A stretch of 20,142 nt of DNA from a virus, in IMG/VR virus record IMGVR_UViG_3300011010_000213, positions 1-20,142 of that record, one strand, 5' to 3'. The translations under genes were made by a program, and so were the position numbers. Of this stretch, positions 1 through 7,938 are shown piece after piece (position 1 is the first letter of the stretch; every line of letters begins with the position of its first letter). Under the pieces are notes generated by a model that worked only from the letters and a program-made list of their open reading frames with translations, had not been told where the DNA came from and ran no database searches.

Positions 1-397
1 CTGTAGGACTGTCTACTGCTTCACGAATTTGCATACGTGCGGCATAACCTGTTAGCGGAACGGGTTGATTAAACTCTACTACACCACCACTTGTATATGT
101 GGTATACGCCAAACTATTTACCTGATTTATTTCTACAGTAGTAGTAGTTGGTGTAAGAGTAGATAAGTAATAGGCGTCGTCGCCTACCGAATTAATTTCT
201 TTCATACCACCCGCACCAACTACACGAAATCTCCAGCCTACTGGTAGATTGTGTGGTGTGGTAGTAGTAACTACGCAAGGGGCTGACTTTGCAATAGCAG
301 AAATTGGTACATAAACTTTTGTTTCTGATTCCCAACGAAATGTCTCTTGAAAAGTGCTGCCTTGATAGATTTTATAGTTAATTTTTGCTGGTTGCAT
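1..397 (-). CDS. Phage structural protein of the QGSTF / GYAARMQIR type with an FCCH-like insert (partial, 3' end outside window)
   Basis: An open frame starts at an ATG at 397-395 and runs off the left edge without a stop (132 codons visible). The start shares its A with the stop of the upstream 118-aa gene (TAATG), so translation is probably coupled. The protein opens with MQPAKINYKIYQGSTFQETF and later has LTGYAARMQIREA. These two blocks are a recognisable signature of small beta-rich virion proteins in many tailed phages; their exact function is not established. Between them (about residues 32-108) lies an insert with PHNLPVG, a GAGGMKEIN block and AYTTYTSGGVVEF. This resembles the FCCH-type beta-barrel found in many phage tail proteins. 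The position after the tail-tip genes fits a tail or fibre accessory role, which is inference. Family recognition is from memory of motifs only. Confidence 0.75.
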   Translation of the reverse strand, partial: MQPAKINYKIYQGSTFQETFRWESETKVYVPISAIAKSAPCVVTTTTPHNLPVGWRFRVVGAGGMKEINSVGDDAYYLSTLTPTTTTVEINQVNSLAYTTYTSGGVVEFNQPVPLTGYAARMQIREAVDSPT

Positions 398-753
398 TAG
401 CCCACCTTAACCTTTTTAGCTGCAGCTATAGTAGCTGATACTCTAAACTTATTAACTTCTTCAGTTAGTGCAACAACTTCTGTTTGTAGTTGTTGGTTTT
501 CAATGCATAACTGTGCTAGTTGAGTATTAAGTAAAATCATTTCTTGTTGCAAGCGATTTAATTCGGTTGCTAGTAAGCCGTTTTGTTCACTCATGCGCTC
601 TAGTTCTGTGTGCATTAAAGTAATTACGCTAGTTTCCGCATTAGTACTTTTCCAGTCTTTTAACAGTTTCTGTATTCCAACTGAGAAAGCAACAACTGCT
701 AACGCAACTAGTGAAACTGTCTGAATGAGGCTGTGGTCGTTAATCTCCACCAT
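397..753 (-). CDS. Small membrane-anchored coiled-coil protein (holin- or spanin-like candidate)
   Basis: A 118-aa product. After a short polar start, residues about 9-28 are hydrophobic (TVSLVALAVVAFSVGI), suiting one transmembrane helix or signal anchor. Residues about 45-103 are a Leu/Glu/Gln-rich heptad-like stretch predicting a long coiled coil, and the C-terminus is basic. One membrane helix plus a coiled coil is the layout of inner-membrane spanins and of some small phage membrane proteins. There is no second helix and no cell-wall hydrolase beside it in the window, so a lysis role is only a guess. It is the first gene behind the promoter at 877-905. A strong AAGGAG site lies about 8 nt before the ATG, and the gene overlaps the next one by one base. 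A role in the virion or in membrane penetration is equally possible. Confidence 0.75.
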   Translation of the reverse strand: MVEINDHSLIQTVSLVALAVVAFSVGIQKLLKDWKSTNAETSVITLMHTELERMSEQNGLLATELNRLQQEMILLNTQLAQLCIENQQLQTEVVALTEEVNKFRVSATIAAAKKVKVG

Positions 754-870
754 AATCAGATCTCCTTATTAGCAGTGGTTGTATATTTAATTATAATCCA
801 AACGGCAGGTCCGCCCTTTACATCTAGTTAAAAGCTTGTCAAGAAAAAATATTGAAACGTTCTGACATTT

Positions 871-885
871 TGGTATATTATACCA
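871..885. repeat. 15-bp palindrome covering the -10 box (possible operator)
   Basis: The plus strand reads TGGTATA, T, TATACCA: two 7-bp arms around a single central base. It covers the -10 hexamer and the presumed start region of the promoter at 877-905. Part of the symmetry is forced by the AT-rich -10 itself, but the outer TGG/CCA pairs are not. The other consensus promoter (15255-15283) has the left part (GTGGTATAAT) but not the right arm, so any protein binding here would be specific to this promoter. An operator role is inference. Confidence 0.4.
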
Positions 886-905
886 CAAGGGCGGTAAGTT
901 GTCAA
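877..905 (-). promoter_or_regulatory. Consensus sigma-70 promoter with extended -10, upstream of the 118-aa membrane protein gene
   Basis: On the minus strand a perfect -35 hexamer TTGACA (900-905) is followed by exactly 17 bases and a perfect -10 hexamer TATAAT (877-882). The bases before the -10 are TGG, giving an extended -10 (TGnTATAAT). Transcription should begin near 870, leaving a leader of roughly 115 nt before the ATG at 753. The promoter lies immediately after the terminator of the preceding unit. The -10 also sits inside a 15-bp palindrome (871-885), so a repressor could cover it. Nothing here tests activity. Confidence 0.85.
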
Positions 906-908
906 TGC

Positions 909-942
909 AAAAAAATACCCTGCCCATATAATGGACAGGGTA
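909..942 (-). terminator. Rho-independent terminator at the end of the tail-tip operon
   Basis: On the minus strand TACCCTGTCC and GGGCAGGGTA form a 10-bp stem (one G-U pair) around a short AT-rich loop. Seven T residues (909-915) follow directly. It lies 12 bases after the stop codon of the 277-aa gene and just before the promoter at 877-905, so it separates two transcription units. Confidence 0.88.
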
Positions 943-953
943 AAATTTAACAA

Positions 954-1787
954 TTACCAGCCAGTTATATCCATGCTATGCGCATAAAAACTATATAACT
1001 GATATTGGATTGAGGAGTTAGAACGTTTACCGTAGATTGAAGAGTCTTGAGCTGTTTTAGCCGAGGCATCTTCAGGTAATAGGCTTACAAATATGTTTTT
1101 ATATGTGCCTATACTACGAATAATCTGTAATAGCTGTGATTTGTCTACTTCTGGCAATAAGCTAAAGTTAAAGCTAAAAGTATCGTGTACAAACTTTCTA
1201 TTTGTAACGAGATCACCACTATCACGTCTAGTAATTTCTGAGTTATCTACAAATTGAAAGTCAGCCCCATTTTGTATATTGAATTGTGGAGACCAGTATT
1301 CGCCTACTACTAATCTAGCTGAATCAATGTAACCAACAGGATTGCTTGAGTCAGATATATCAACTAATACTGCTCTAATATTACTAGGTTGATTAGGTAT
1401 CCATACTGTTATTTTTGTACTTCCACCATAAGCAAAAGTATTTGCGTTTAGACCCTGAGGCCATTGCTTAGGGTCTAAATTGTACCCAGGTACTGCGGTA
1501 ACAGTTCCTGAACTATATACTAATTGGGTTGCTTGTTCGTCGCTATATAGTCTGACTGAAACTGTGGCTGTACTAGTGACATTAGTACAAGGTATTGCAA
1601 CACAGCCTACTTTTTGAGCAGAGTTCCAAGTAAGAGTATACGTCACAGCAGTAGTTGTACTACGATGTACTTGAGTTTTTAAGTCTGTTAGAAGATTGCT
1701 TGCCACTAAGCTGCCACTAGTATTACTAGCAGTTAAGGCTGTAGCAGTGTCTGCAATATTTCTATAGACTATTCGCATATTTGACAT
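954..1787 (-). CDS. Beta-rich virion (tail) structural protein, 277 aa
   Basis: The start is set at the ATG at 1787 (MSNMRIVYRNIADTATALTA), 6 nt after an AAGG site. An in-frame TTG at 1814 would begin inside the preceding gene with no ribosome site of its own. The N-terminal part has SNLLTDLKTQVHRST, alternating strands, VGCVAIPCTNVTSTATVSVR and then LYSD. Such patterns occur in phage tail proteins with a jelly-roll or discoidin-like fold that may bind carbohydrate. The C-terminal half has DNSEITRRDSGDLVTNRKF and FSLLPEVDKSQLLQIIRSIG, which I do not assign to a named domain. It is last in the tail-tip operon, right before a terminator. A role in the tip or side fibres is inferred from position and composition; no catalytic motif is visible. 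Confidence 0.75.
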   Translation of the reverse strand: MSNMRIVYRNIADTATALTASNTSGSLVASNLLTDLKTQVHRSTTTAVTYTLTWNSAQKVGCVAIPCTNVTSTATVSVRLYSDEQATQLVYSSGTVTAVPGYNLDPKQWPQGLNANTFAYGGSTKITVWIPNQPSNIRAVLVDISDSSNPVGYIDSARLVVGEYWSPQFNIQNGADFQFVDNSEITRRDSGDLVTNRKFVHDTFSFNFSLLPEVDKSQLLQIIRSIGTYKNIFVSLLPEDASAKTAQDSSIYGKRSNSSIQYQLYSFYAHSMDITGW

Positions 1788-1793
1788 ATAATA

Positions 1794-1797
1794 CCTT
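1794..1797 (-). promoter_or_regulatory. Ribosome binding site that fixes the start of the 277-aa gene
   Basis: AAGG lies 6 nt upstream of the ATG at 1787 and overlaps the TAA stop (1796-1798) of the 121-aa gene. A ribosome finishing the upstream gene therefore stops on the site. This favours the ATG at 1787 over the TTG at 1814. Confidence 0.7.
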
Positions 1798-2161
1798 ACG
1801 TTAGTTGTCGCCAATTTTCATCAGCAACTTGCGGAGCTGGCAAAGGATTTGCTTCAATATCCCTGATTTCGGCACAATCTAAGTAAAGTGAATATAGAGC
1901 TAAGTATACCATACTTTGTTTCATCATTACTCCTGTTTTTTCACCAGTTTCAGGATCTCTTAAATTAATTAGTTCGTCTGGATTATATAATGCAGAGATT
2001 GAGCCTCTGTTAGTATGGAATTCATTAGTTCCTATAACAGCTACATCTTCTTCCATAAAAATTATTGGTTTTGGTGTAGTACCTAAGTCATTGTTAATGA
2101 CTACTTGCTTGGACCTTCTCCAAGTTGTGCCTTCGGCAGTTGTTTCTTTATAATTTGCCAT
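1796..2161 (-). CDS. Small conserved tail-region protein, 121 aa, function unknown
   Basis: The product begins MANYKETTAEGTTWRRSKQV. Its core contains NDLGTTPKPIIFMEEDVAVI, then NRGSISALYNPDELINLRDP and MKQSMVYLALYSLYLDCAEI, and it ends with a Pro/Ala-rich tail. The order of a short W-containing start, a beta segment with an acidic EED turn, a 'DPETG' turn and a final helix ending ALYSLYL matches a family I recall from many phage tail-fibre regions. That family has no assigned function. AAGGA lies 7 nt before the ATG and overlaps the TAA of the upstream 616-aa gene, so the two are probably translationally coupled. It has no signal peptide or membrane segment. A tip accessory or small chaperone role is conceivable but unsupported. 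Confidence 0.75.
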   Translation of the reverse strand: MANYKETTAEGTTWRRSKQVVINNDLGTTPKPIIFMEEDVAVIGTNEFHTNRGSISALYNPDELINLRDPETGEKTGVMMKQSMVYLALYSLYLDCAEIRDIEANPLPAPQVADENWRQLT

Positions 2162-2171
2162 TTTTGTTTCC

Positions 2172-4022
2172 TTATAGCCATAAACCGTATTGAGCAGGAG
2201 TTTCTCGAATGTAATTCCAGTCTAACACACAACGTAAGCGTACATCATACTGTGCTGTTGCTACGGTTGGGGGTCGTATTTGAGTAAGAGCACTAAAAGT
2301 AGAGTTTGCAAATACGTTAACTGTTGAGCTAAATCCCGAGAACCAATTACCCCACTCAGTTTCATCAGTTCCAGTCGCCTTTATACTAAACTGAATAACA
2401 AAATTACGTTGTTCTGGATAAGCGGGGGTACTTGTTATTTGAGCATATACGATACGGGTAGCTCCATATTGGTTTGCTCCACTAACTGTAAAATCAAAAC
2501 CATATATTGGCCAAGTTTGCACACTTGAAGTACGAGTTATAACATAGTCTGCGTAGCCGTATCCACTAAGCATTATTTGAAAATCGAATACTCCATCATT
2601 GCCCCCTGGATTAGTGTTATATACAACAGGCCCTGCTGTCATACTATAAGCGTTGGCAACTAAACTACTGCCACTACTTGTTGTATTCCAACTACCGTAC
2701 CCAGTAACTGCGCCTGCACTTGCTGCAGGTTTTGCACGAAACAATATAGTAAAAATCCTTTGCTCTGGGTAAGGACTAACATTATTTATTTGTACTGTAG
2801 TATCGGTAGCTGTTGCGTCTATTACCATAGCAGGGCTCTCTATGTACAAGGGAACATCCCAGAAAGCTGTGCCAGAAGTACTGTTTACTCTCCAAACAAC
2901 TATAAGAGATTCTAAAGGTTCTGACTCATTGTCTATTCTTGCATATATAGTAAAATCTATAGTTTCAGCAGTCCATACCACTTCCCCATTTACATCCCCA
3001 AAATTTGTGTACGCATATCTCCAGTCTTGGTAGTTAGCTGTACCAGAACTTGTAGTAAAATAAAAACTAGCTGAGCCATCTAAAGGAATATACTGAATAG
3101 TCCCTCTAAGAGTGGTAGCGTACCCCTCACGTATAGTAGAAGGAGAAAAACTAAAAGAAGGTATAGGAGTTCGATAAATAACAATATTTGGACTAGTTCC
3201 TAGTAAAGCTCCGCCAGAGTTACCTAACCTAAACGTAACGTTTGCTACTTTGTCTTCGTTCATGTAATTGCCGGTCCAATTTAATGAACGTAATACCAAA
3301 AGAAGTGAACCGCCTGATGGCACTGTTACAGTACCTGTTAGTGGTGTTTCAAGATCTGCTGAAGTTATTTGGCTACCAACAATCGTATTTACCTGATAGT
3401 GAACTGTTGCACCATCTAGTCCTGAAATTGGTACAGTTACTGTTGACGTTCTTGCCTCTATATTTCTATTTGCATACCTAAATATATTATCTCTGGTAGC
3501 CGTTATGGTTCCTACAGAATATGAATCTGTTACACTTAGTACAGTGCTGCTTTTACCAATTAAGTTAGTTCTAGCAGGGTCAGAGTATACAGAAACGTGA
3601 AAAGTACCTGTACCTTCAAATTGAGAGTCTGTTGCAATAGTTATAGGCTGAGCGTAGTAATAAGAATCTTCATAACTATATGTTGCAGAGCCGCTGGAAC
3701 TTTGAAAATCAGCGTCTTGTAAATTAACATAATCAGTTAATTTCCAGTATACTGTAGGGTATATTAGAGTCTCAACATATAGAGTAAAATAAAAAGTCCC
3801 GCCTTCAGCAGCCGTACTAGGAAATGCAAAAACTTGCACTGGACTAGCTTTAGTTTTATTTCTAAGGTCATTCATAGTTATTTGACCACTAGTTGGTACG
3901 CCTGCTGTAGATGCGGGTACATAGAGTCCGCCCGCATAATACTCATTTATGGCAATAGGAGGGCTACCTCCAAACTCTGTTTGAACATCTAATAAAGTTA
4001 TTTGTCCACTAGGAGTTGTCAT
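2172..4022 (-). CDS. Modular beta-sandwich virion protein, 616 aa (fibre or tip accessory)
   Basis: The N-terminus carries a motif common in phage structural proteins, twice: SGQITLLDVQTEFGG with the INEYYAGG block (about residues 5-31), then SGQITMNDLRNKT (about 45-57). After this, the protein is low in charge and rich in Ser/Thr/Tyr, in a series of Ig-like or Calx-beta-like sandwiches. Two C-terminal modules are related: one begins near SPYPEQRIFTILFRAK, the other near PAYPEQRNFVIQFSIK, each followed by a G-S/N-W turn and a Ser-rich strand. This looks like a tandem domain duplication. Its ATG overlaps the stop of the S74 fibre gene (ATGA) and has AGGA upstream. Adhesion to the cell surface or decoration of the tip is the likely role, inferred from fold type and position. 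Confidence 0.8.
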   Translation of the reverse strand: MTTPSGQITLLDVQTEFGGSPPIAINEYYAGGLYVPASTAGVPTSGQITMNDLRNKTKASPVQVFAFPSTAAEGGTFYFTLYVETLIYPTVYWKLTDYVNLQDADFQSSSGSATYSYEDSYYYAQPITIATDSQFEGTGTFHVSVYSDPARTNLIGKSSTVLSVTDSYSVGTITATRDNIFRYANRNIEARTSTVTVPISGLDGATVHYQVNTIVGSQITSADLETPLTGTVTVPSGGSLLLVLRSLNWTGNYMNEDKVANVTFRLGNSGGALLGTSPNIVIYRTPIPSFSFSPSTIREGYATTLRGTIQYIPLDGSASFYFTTSSGTANYQDWRYAYTNFGDVNGEVVWTAETIDFTIYARIDNESEPLESLIVVWRVNSTSGTAFWDVPLYIESPAMVIDATATDTTVQINNVSPYPEQRIFTILFRAKPAASAGAVTGYGSWNTTSSGSSLVANAYSMTAGPVVYNTNPGGNDGVFDFQIMLSGYGYADYVITRTSSVQTWPIYGFDFTVSGANQYGATRIVYAQITSTPAYPEQRNFVIQFSIKATGTDETEWGNWFSGFSSTVNVFANSTFSALTQIRPPTVATAQYDVRLRCVLDWNYIRETPAQYGLWL

Positions 4023-6457
4023 TTAATTTTCCTGTCTAATTCTTTAATTGCTTCAATTATTAGTGGTATTAGCTTTTCGTATTGAACACCAAGCGTTCCG
4101 TCTGGTTTAGTGCCTACACATTCCGGCAGTACTTTTTGTACTTCCTGTGCTATAACACCTACATCGTGTTTTTTCACAAAGTAACCGTCTTCTCCACCTT
4201 TTTTATCAATTAACGAATCTATCCAATCATAAGAATATCCGCCCAAAGTCTTTAGCTTATCTAAAGCATTAGTTAGTGGAACAATATTTGTTTTTAACGT
4301 AATATCAGAACTATAATATGCAACTACATTACCTGTTGCATACGTATCTCCAACTACATATAGTGCTGCACCAGTACCAGCTTGTATACCAACTGTAGGA
4401 GAATTACCATTAGATCTAAATGCGGCTGCACTTGTATTAGCTGCAGTGCTGTAATTATGTACACTAATACCAGTATCGCTCATGTTGCCTTTGACAAATA
4501 TTCCTGTAGTATGGCTAGTTGCACCTGTGCTACTATTCCATACTCGCACTCCGTATGTACTAGTCATATTTTCAATATTTAGTCCAGAACCAGTATGACT
4601 ACCATTTCCAGCATTAATATAGATAGCATCTACTCTTGTACCCGATATATAAACTGTATTGGTGCCGTTACCTGGAGCGCCTTGAAATTTTGCGGCACCT
4701 CCTTTAGCAGAGTATGCATAAAAGGCATAAGTACCGGGATTTGTAGAAAGATCCTCTGCAATTAGTGATGGACCTGTAGCAGGAGGGGCTGCGGCCAATC
4801 TTTTATTTACCTGCCCAACAGAGTACGTCTGATTATCGCCAGCACTATATGTTGAAGTACCCATAACTAAATCAAATAAGTTATCAGTAGATTGAAAAGT
4901 TCCGCCAGTTAGTTTATTTGCTGTAATAGACTTTTCTACGATTAAAGAACCTGTAATATAAGTTACTTGTAGTGCCCAAGTTGCAGAAAATCCACTGCTT
5001 GTTGCACGATAAGCAGTAGAATTACTTCCACTATTGTAAAGTATAGTAGCTATGTCGCCAAGTTGGGCGTATCTAAACCCTGTTGCCGTTAAAACTTCTG
5101 ATCCCGTAGGCTGAGTAGCGTCACCGCTACCACCACGATTAATTAAGTACGTAGCTGAACCGGGAGTACCTGCTGCTCCTGGATCACCTTGTCCTCCTGG
5201 AGCACCTGGAGCACCGTTAATACCATTAGCACTAATTGCACGAATACTATAACTAGCGTTTGTCCAGTCTAATGTGCTTTGCGTTGTTGTGGCTTCAACA
5301 TTTAACGGAACTGTAATCGACCATAAAACCCAACCGGCAGTAGTATTTGTAGGAGCTTCAATATCCCAAGTTGATGGTGCAGAGTATACGCCTGTATTCC
5401 AGTAATAGATAGTACTATTACTTGGTCTAGCAGGTGCAGAACCTGAAGTCCATTTATAAATCGCAGGATACGCACTCATCAAACCATTTTGACCAACTTG
5501 ACCAGGAATACCTTGTTCAACAACACTCATTGATCTAGTAATAGTTAATGGTGTTGTGAGATTAGTACCATTTACAACTAACTGTGCAGTTATTGTAGCT
5601 ACACCTGTTGGTGTAATAGTTACTTGACTTTGTAACGAACTACTTGGAGTGGCTCCAGTTATAGTCCACGAATAACTAGGAGTAGTAACTCCGCTAGTAA
5701 TTGCTGCTAATGTTCTTGCGGAGGGGCTTATAGCTCCTCCGCTATTTTTATAAAAAGTACCTATACCATCTATATCAATAGAAGAAGAAGATGTACCGCT
5801 AATTCCTGCTTTAGCTTTAGAAATTGTAAAAGTTTTTACTTGTGTTGGCCAACCTTGTTTAGTCGCGGTACACGTAAGAGTAGTAGTATCAAGAGTATCG
5901 ATCATATTAGTAACCGATATTGTTCTTGTATTTGCTCCAGTAGCTGTTACACCTGTAGGCACTGTCCAAACATATGCCCAAGCCGCAGAATCATCAACAC
6001 TACCTATAAGTACTGACATAGTGCTAGTAGCACCAGTATAAACACCTAGTGTGCCGTCAGCTTTAGTAGGTACTTGTACACTATTAGTAGATAATGATGA
6101 TGTAACTGTTTCTGAACTATTACTAAGTATTAGGGAACTTGTGTAAGTTTGACCATACAACTGTAAAGTAGCAGTTACTGTAACAATGGTACCAACCTGA
6201 ACAGATGTTGCAGGTATAGTTATATAGTTACCATCTACAGTATTTGCAACAGTAGGGCTAACAGTCCAAGTAACTGTACCTTTTAACTCTCCAGCTAAGT
6301 TAGCCTTAATTAAAATTTGAGAAGGCTGTGTGCCACTATAGTTTGTATAAAACGAATTAGTTGCTGAATTAAGGGAAATGTAGTTACTAGTTACATTTAG
6401 CATCCTGGGTACAGTTGCTAAAAGTAAGAGGTCTCTTTGATTGATTACTGTTGCCAT
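4019..6457 (-). CDS. Tail fibre with Ig-like modules, collagen-like stretch and C-terminal S74 peptidase chaperone
   Basis: An 812-aa protein. The first ~310 residues form about three Ig-like modules, marked by VTWTVSPTV, YVWTVPTGV and YSWTITGAT. A GIPGQVGQNG linker follows (about 314-324), then a domain containing PAIYKWTSGSAPARPS. About eight Gly-X-Y triplets (GIN GAP GAP GGQ GDP GAA GTP GSA, about 411-434) are expected to form a collagen-like triple helix. The shaft then leads to a C-terminal S74 domain (about 710-812). It starts with YYSSDITLKTNI, which holds the conserved Ser-Asp and Lys-Thr-Asn signature, and continues through VGVIAQEVQKVLPE, VQYEKLIPLIIEAIKEL. In known S74 proteins this domain trimerises the fibre and then cuts itself off near the conserved serine (here 716-717). 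It overlaps the hub gene by TAATG. The receptor is unknown. Confidence 0.9.
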   Translation of the reverse strand: MATVINQRDLLLLATVPRMLNVTSNYISLNSATNSFYTNYSGTQPSQILIKANLAGELKGTVTWTVSPTVANTVDGNYITIPATSVQVGTIVTVTATLQLYGQTYTSSLILSNSSETVTSSLSTNSVQVPTKADGTLGVYTGATSTMSVLIGSVDDSAAWAYVWTVPTGVTATGANTRTISVTNMIDTLDTTTLTCTATKQGWPTQVKTFTISKAKAGISGTSSSSIDIDGIGTFYKNSGGAISPSARTLAAITSGVTTPSYSWTITGATPSSSLQSQVTITPTGVATITAQLVVNGTNLTTPLTITRSMSVVEQGIPGQVGQNGLMSAYPAIYKWTSGSAPARPSNSTIYYWNTGVYSAPSTWDIEAPTNTTAGWVLWSITVPLNVEATTTQSTLDWTNASYSIRAISANGINGAPGAPGGQGDPGAAGTPGSATYLINRGGSGDATQPTGSEVLTATGFRYAQLGDIATILYNSGSNSTAYRATSSGFSATWALQVTYITGSLIVEKSITANKLTGGTFQSTDNLFDLVMGTSTYSAGDNQTYSVGQVNKRLAAAPPATGPSLIAEDLSTNPGTYAFYAYSAKGGAAKFQGAPGNGTNTVYISGTRVDAIYINAGNGSHTGSGLNIENMTSTYGVRVWNSSTGATSHTTGIFVKGNMSDTGISVHNYSTAANTSAAAFRSNGNSPTVGIQAGTGAALYVVGDTYATGNVVAYYSSDITLKTNIVPLTNALDKLKTLGGYSYDWIDSLIDKKGGEDGYFVKKHDVGVIAQEVQKVLPECVGTKPDGTLGVQYEKLIPLIIEAIKELDRKIK

Positions 6458-7938
6458 TATGTTATAACCCCTATTTCAACTTTACCCATAATCCAATCTC
6501 GATTTATACTAATAATTGCTCCTAATTTACCGGAACTTAGACCAAAACGTGGATTAACTAAAGTCACACCATCACCTAGCTCTACGGGTAGCAGGTGTGC
6601 TGCTCCACTTACTGTATACACTGTTCGCGGTATACCAAACAAAGCATTTCGATCATCTGCAGCCCACTCAGCACCAGCTTGTGTTATTAGCAAAGTATCT
6701 TCCGCTACAGGTTCAACTGTTAGCTTATAGTCCAGCACATTTGTACTTACAATATCTGTTGAGTACAAATACTCGGTGTTAAAAAGTGCAAGACTGCTAG
6801 GATTTATACCTGCTGCGAGTCCGCTATCTTGCACTGTCCAGTTTTTGCAATATCCGATTTTTGTGGCGGCCCTAACTACTGACTTTTCTTGTATTTGTAA
6901 GCTGTCAAGGTCTATGTCTTCTGGAGATATATTGTATGTAACGCCACTATAGTAGTATATTTTTACTAGCTTTAATAAGCCTAAACTACTAAACGTAAGT
7001 TGTGCCCCTATACTGGCAGCCAACTGGTTGCAAACATCTAAAATGTTCTCTCTATTTGTAGAATATACGCCTACGGGATGTGGGTATACTGTATTAAAAG
7101 TATTAAAGTTAGTTAGATCAATATCACTGTCGATTAGTCTAGTATTTGTTGGTCCGTAGTTTTTGACAATATCTAGAATAATATTAGGTATAGTATTATA
7201 ATAATTAACACCACGTTTTGCACCTTGTACGCTTGCAGTTATTTGACCAAAAGGCGCTTGATTAAGCGTAAACTTTCCGTTAGCTAAATCTTTAGTAAAA
7301 CTTACTGGTGCACCATTATCTCGAACTTCGATAATATCTTCTATAGCTCCAGTATGTACTTGATAGGTAAGTGTAGCACTACTAACTACTAGTGGTGATA
7401 CATTAAAACATTCTCCAAAAACAACAGGAATAAGTGTATCACTACCAAGAGCAGAACTTGAAAGTACTGTTTCTGATATAGGATTATTAAGTCGCTGTAA
7501 TTTATCAACAAGAATTAAGTTTAAAGACTCTCTGCTTCTACTAGAAATGTCGGAAATTAATCCTGAGAAAACTAGTCTAAAATCGGCTCTAGTCCATCTA
7601 GGATCACCAATATAAATTTTAACTGGTTTATTAACCCAGATATAGTTTATCCAAGCATCTTTTGCTCCACCGGTATTATCTAATTCAAGATCGCCATATC
7701 CTAAACTAATAGAGCTATCTAATGATAGTGTTTCTGAAAAGCTTACTCCTCCTACTAAGCAAGGATCATAACTAATACTACTAGGAGTATCTGACGCCGC
7801 TGTAACAAAAGGTCTATTAGACAAATAGAAAGTGGCCGATTGGCCACTTCCTATTGCTACGTTTTCAATCTCTACTAATATAGTTTTAATATGGTCGGAT
7901 GTTTTTAACCAGGTGGTTATTTCTGCGAGGGTTTTCAT
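6457..7938 (-). CDS. Tail-tip / baseplate hub protein, 493 aa
   Basis: The ATG overlaps the tape measure stop (ATGA), and the stop overlaps the fibre start (TAATG). The N-terminal half contains a beta-rich region with a GYGDLELDNTGG segment and a FRLVFSGLISDI strand. A block LVDKLQRLNNPISETVL then VVFGECFNVSPLVV follows (about residues 143-187). The second half has NREN..DVCNQLAASIGAQL and a long beta-rich tail ending in GDGVTLVNPRFG. I recall the 'VFGE..N..PL' block from tail-tip proteins that follow the tape measure in other siphophages. The hub would cap the tail tube and carry the fibre encoded next. No lysozyme or peptidase motif is apparent. The position just after the tape measure gene is the strongest evidence; a baseplate wedge or minor tail protein is the alternative. 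Confidence 0.75.
   Translation of the reverse strand: MKTLAEITTWLKTSDHIKTILVEIENVAIGSGQSATFYLSNRPFVTAASDTPSSISYDPCLVGGVSFSETLSLDSSISLGYGDLELDNTGGAKDAWINYIWVNKPVKIYIGDPRWTRADFRLVFSGLISDISSRSRESLNLILVDKLQRLNNPISETVLSSSALGSDTLIPVVFGECFNVSPLVVSSATLTYQVHTGAIEDIIEVRDNGAPVSFTKDLANGKFTLNQAPFGQITASVQGAKRGVNYYNTIPNIILDIVKNYGPTNTRLIDSDIDLTNFNTFNTVYPHPVGVYSTNRENILDVCNQLAASIGAQLTFSSLGLLKLVKIYYYSGVTYNISPEDIDLDSLQIQEKSVVRAATKIGYCKNWTVQDSGLAAGINPSSLALFNTEYLYSTDIVSTNVLDYKLTVEPVAEDTLLITQAGAEWAADDRNALFGIPRTVYTVSGAAHLLPVELGDGVTLVNPRFGLSSGKLGAIISINRDWIMGKVEIGVIT

Noticed and set aside
790-842. Second TTGACA (837-842) and second TATAAT (790-795) in the leader of the 118-aa gene
   Set aside because: They are about 41 bases apart, far too distant to form one promoter, and neither has an acceptable partner at 16-18 bp.
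5161-5220. Short proline/glycine repeat as a DNA repeat element or CRISPR-like array
   Set aside because: The repeated CCTGGA-like units simply encode Gly-X-Y triplets of the fibre; there are no regular spacers.
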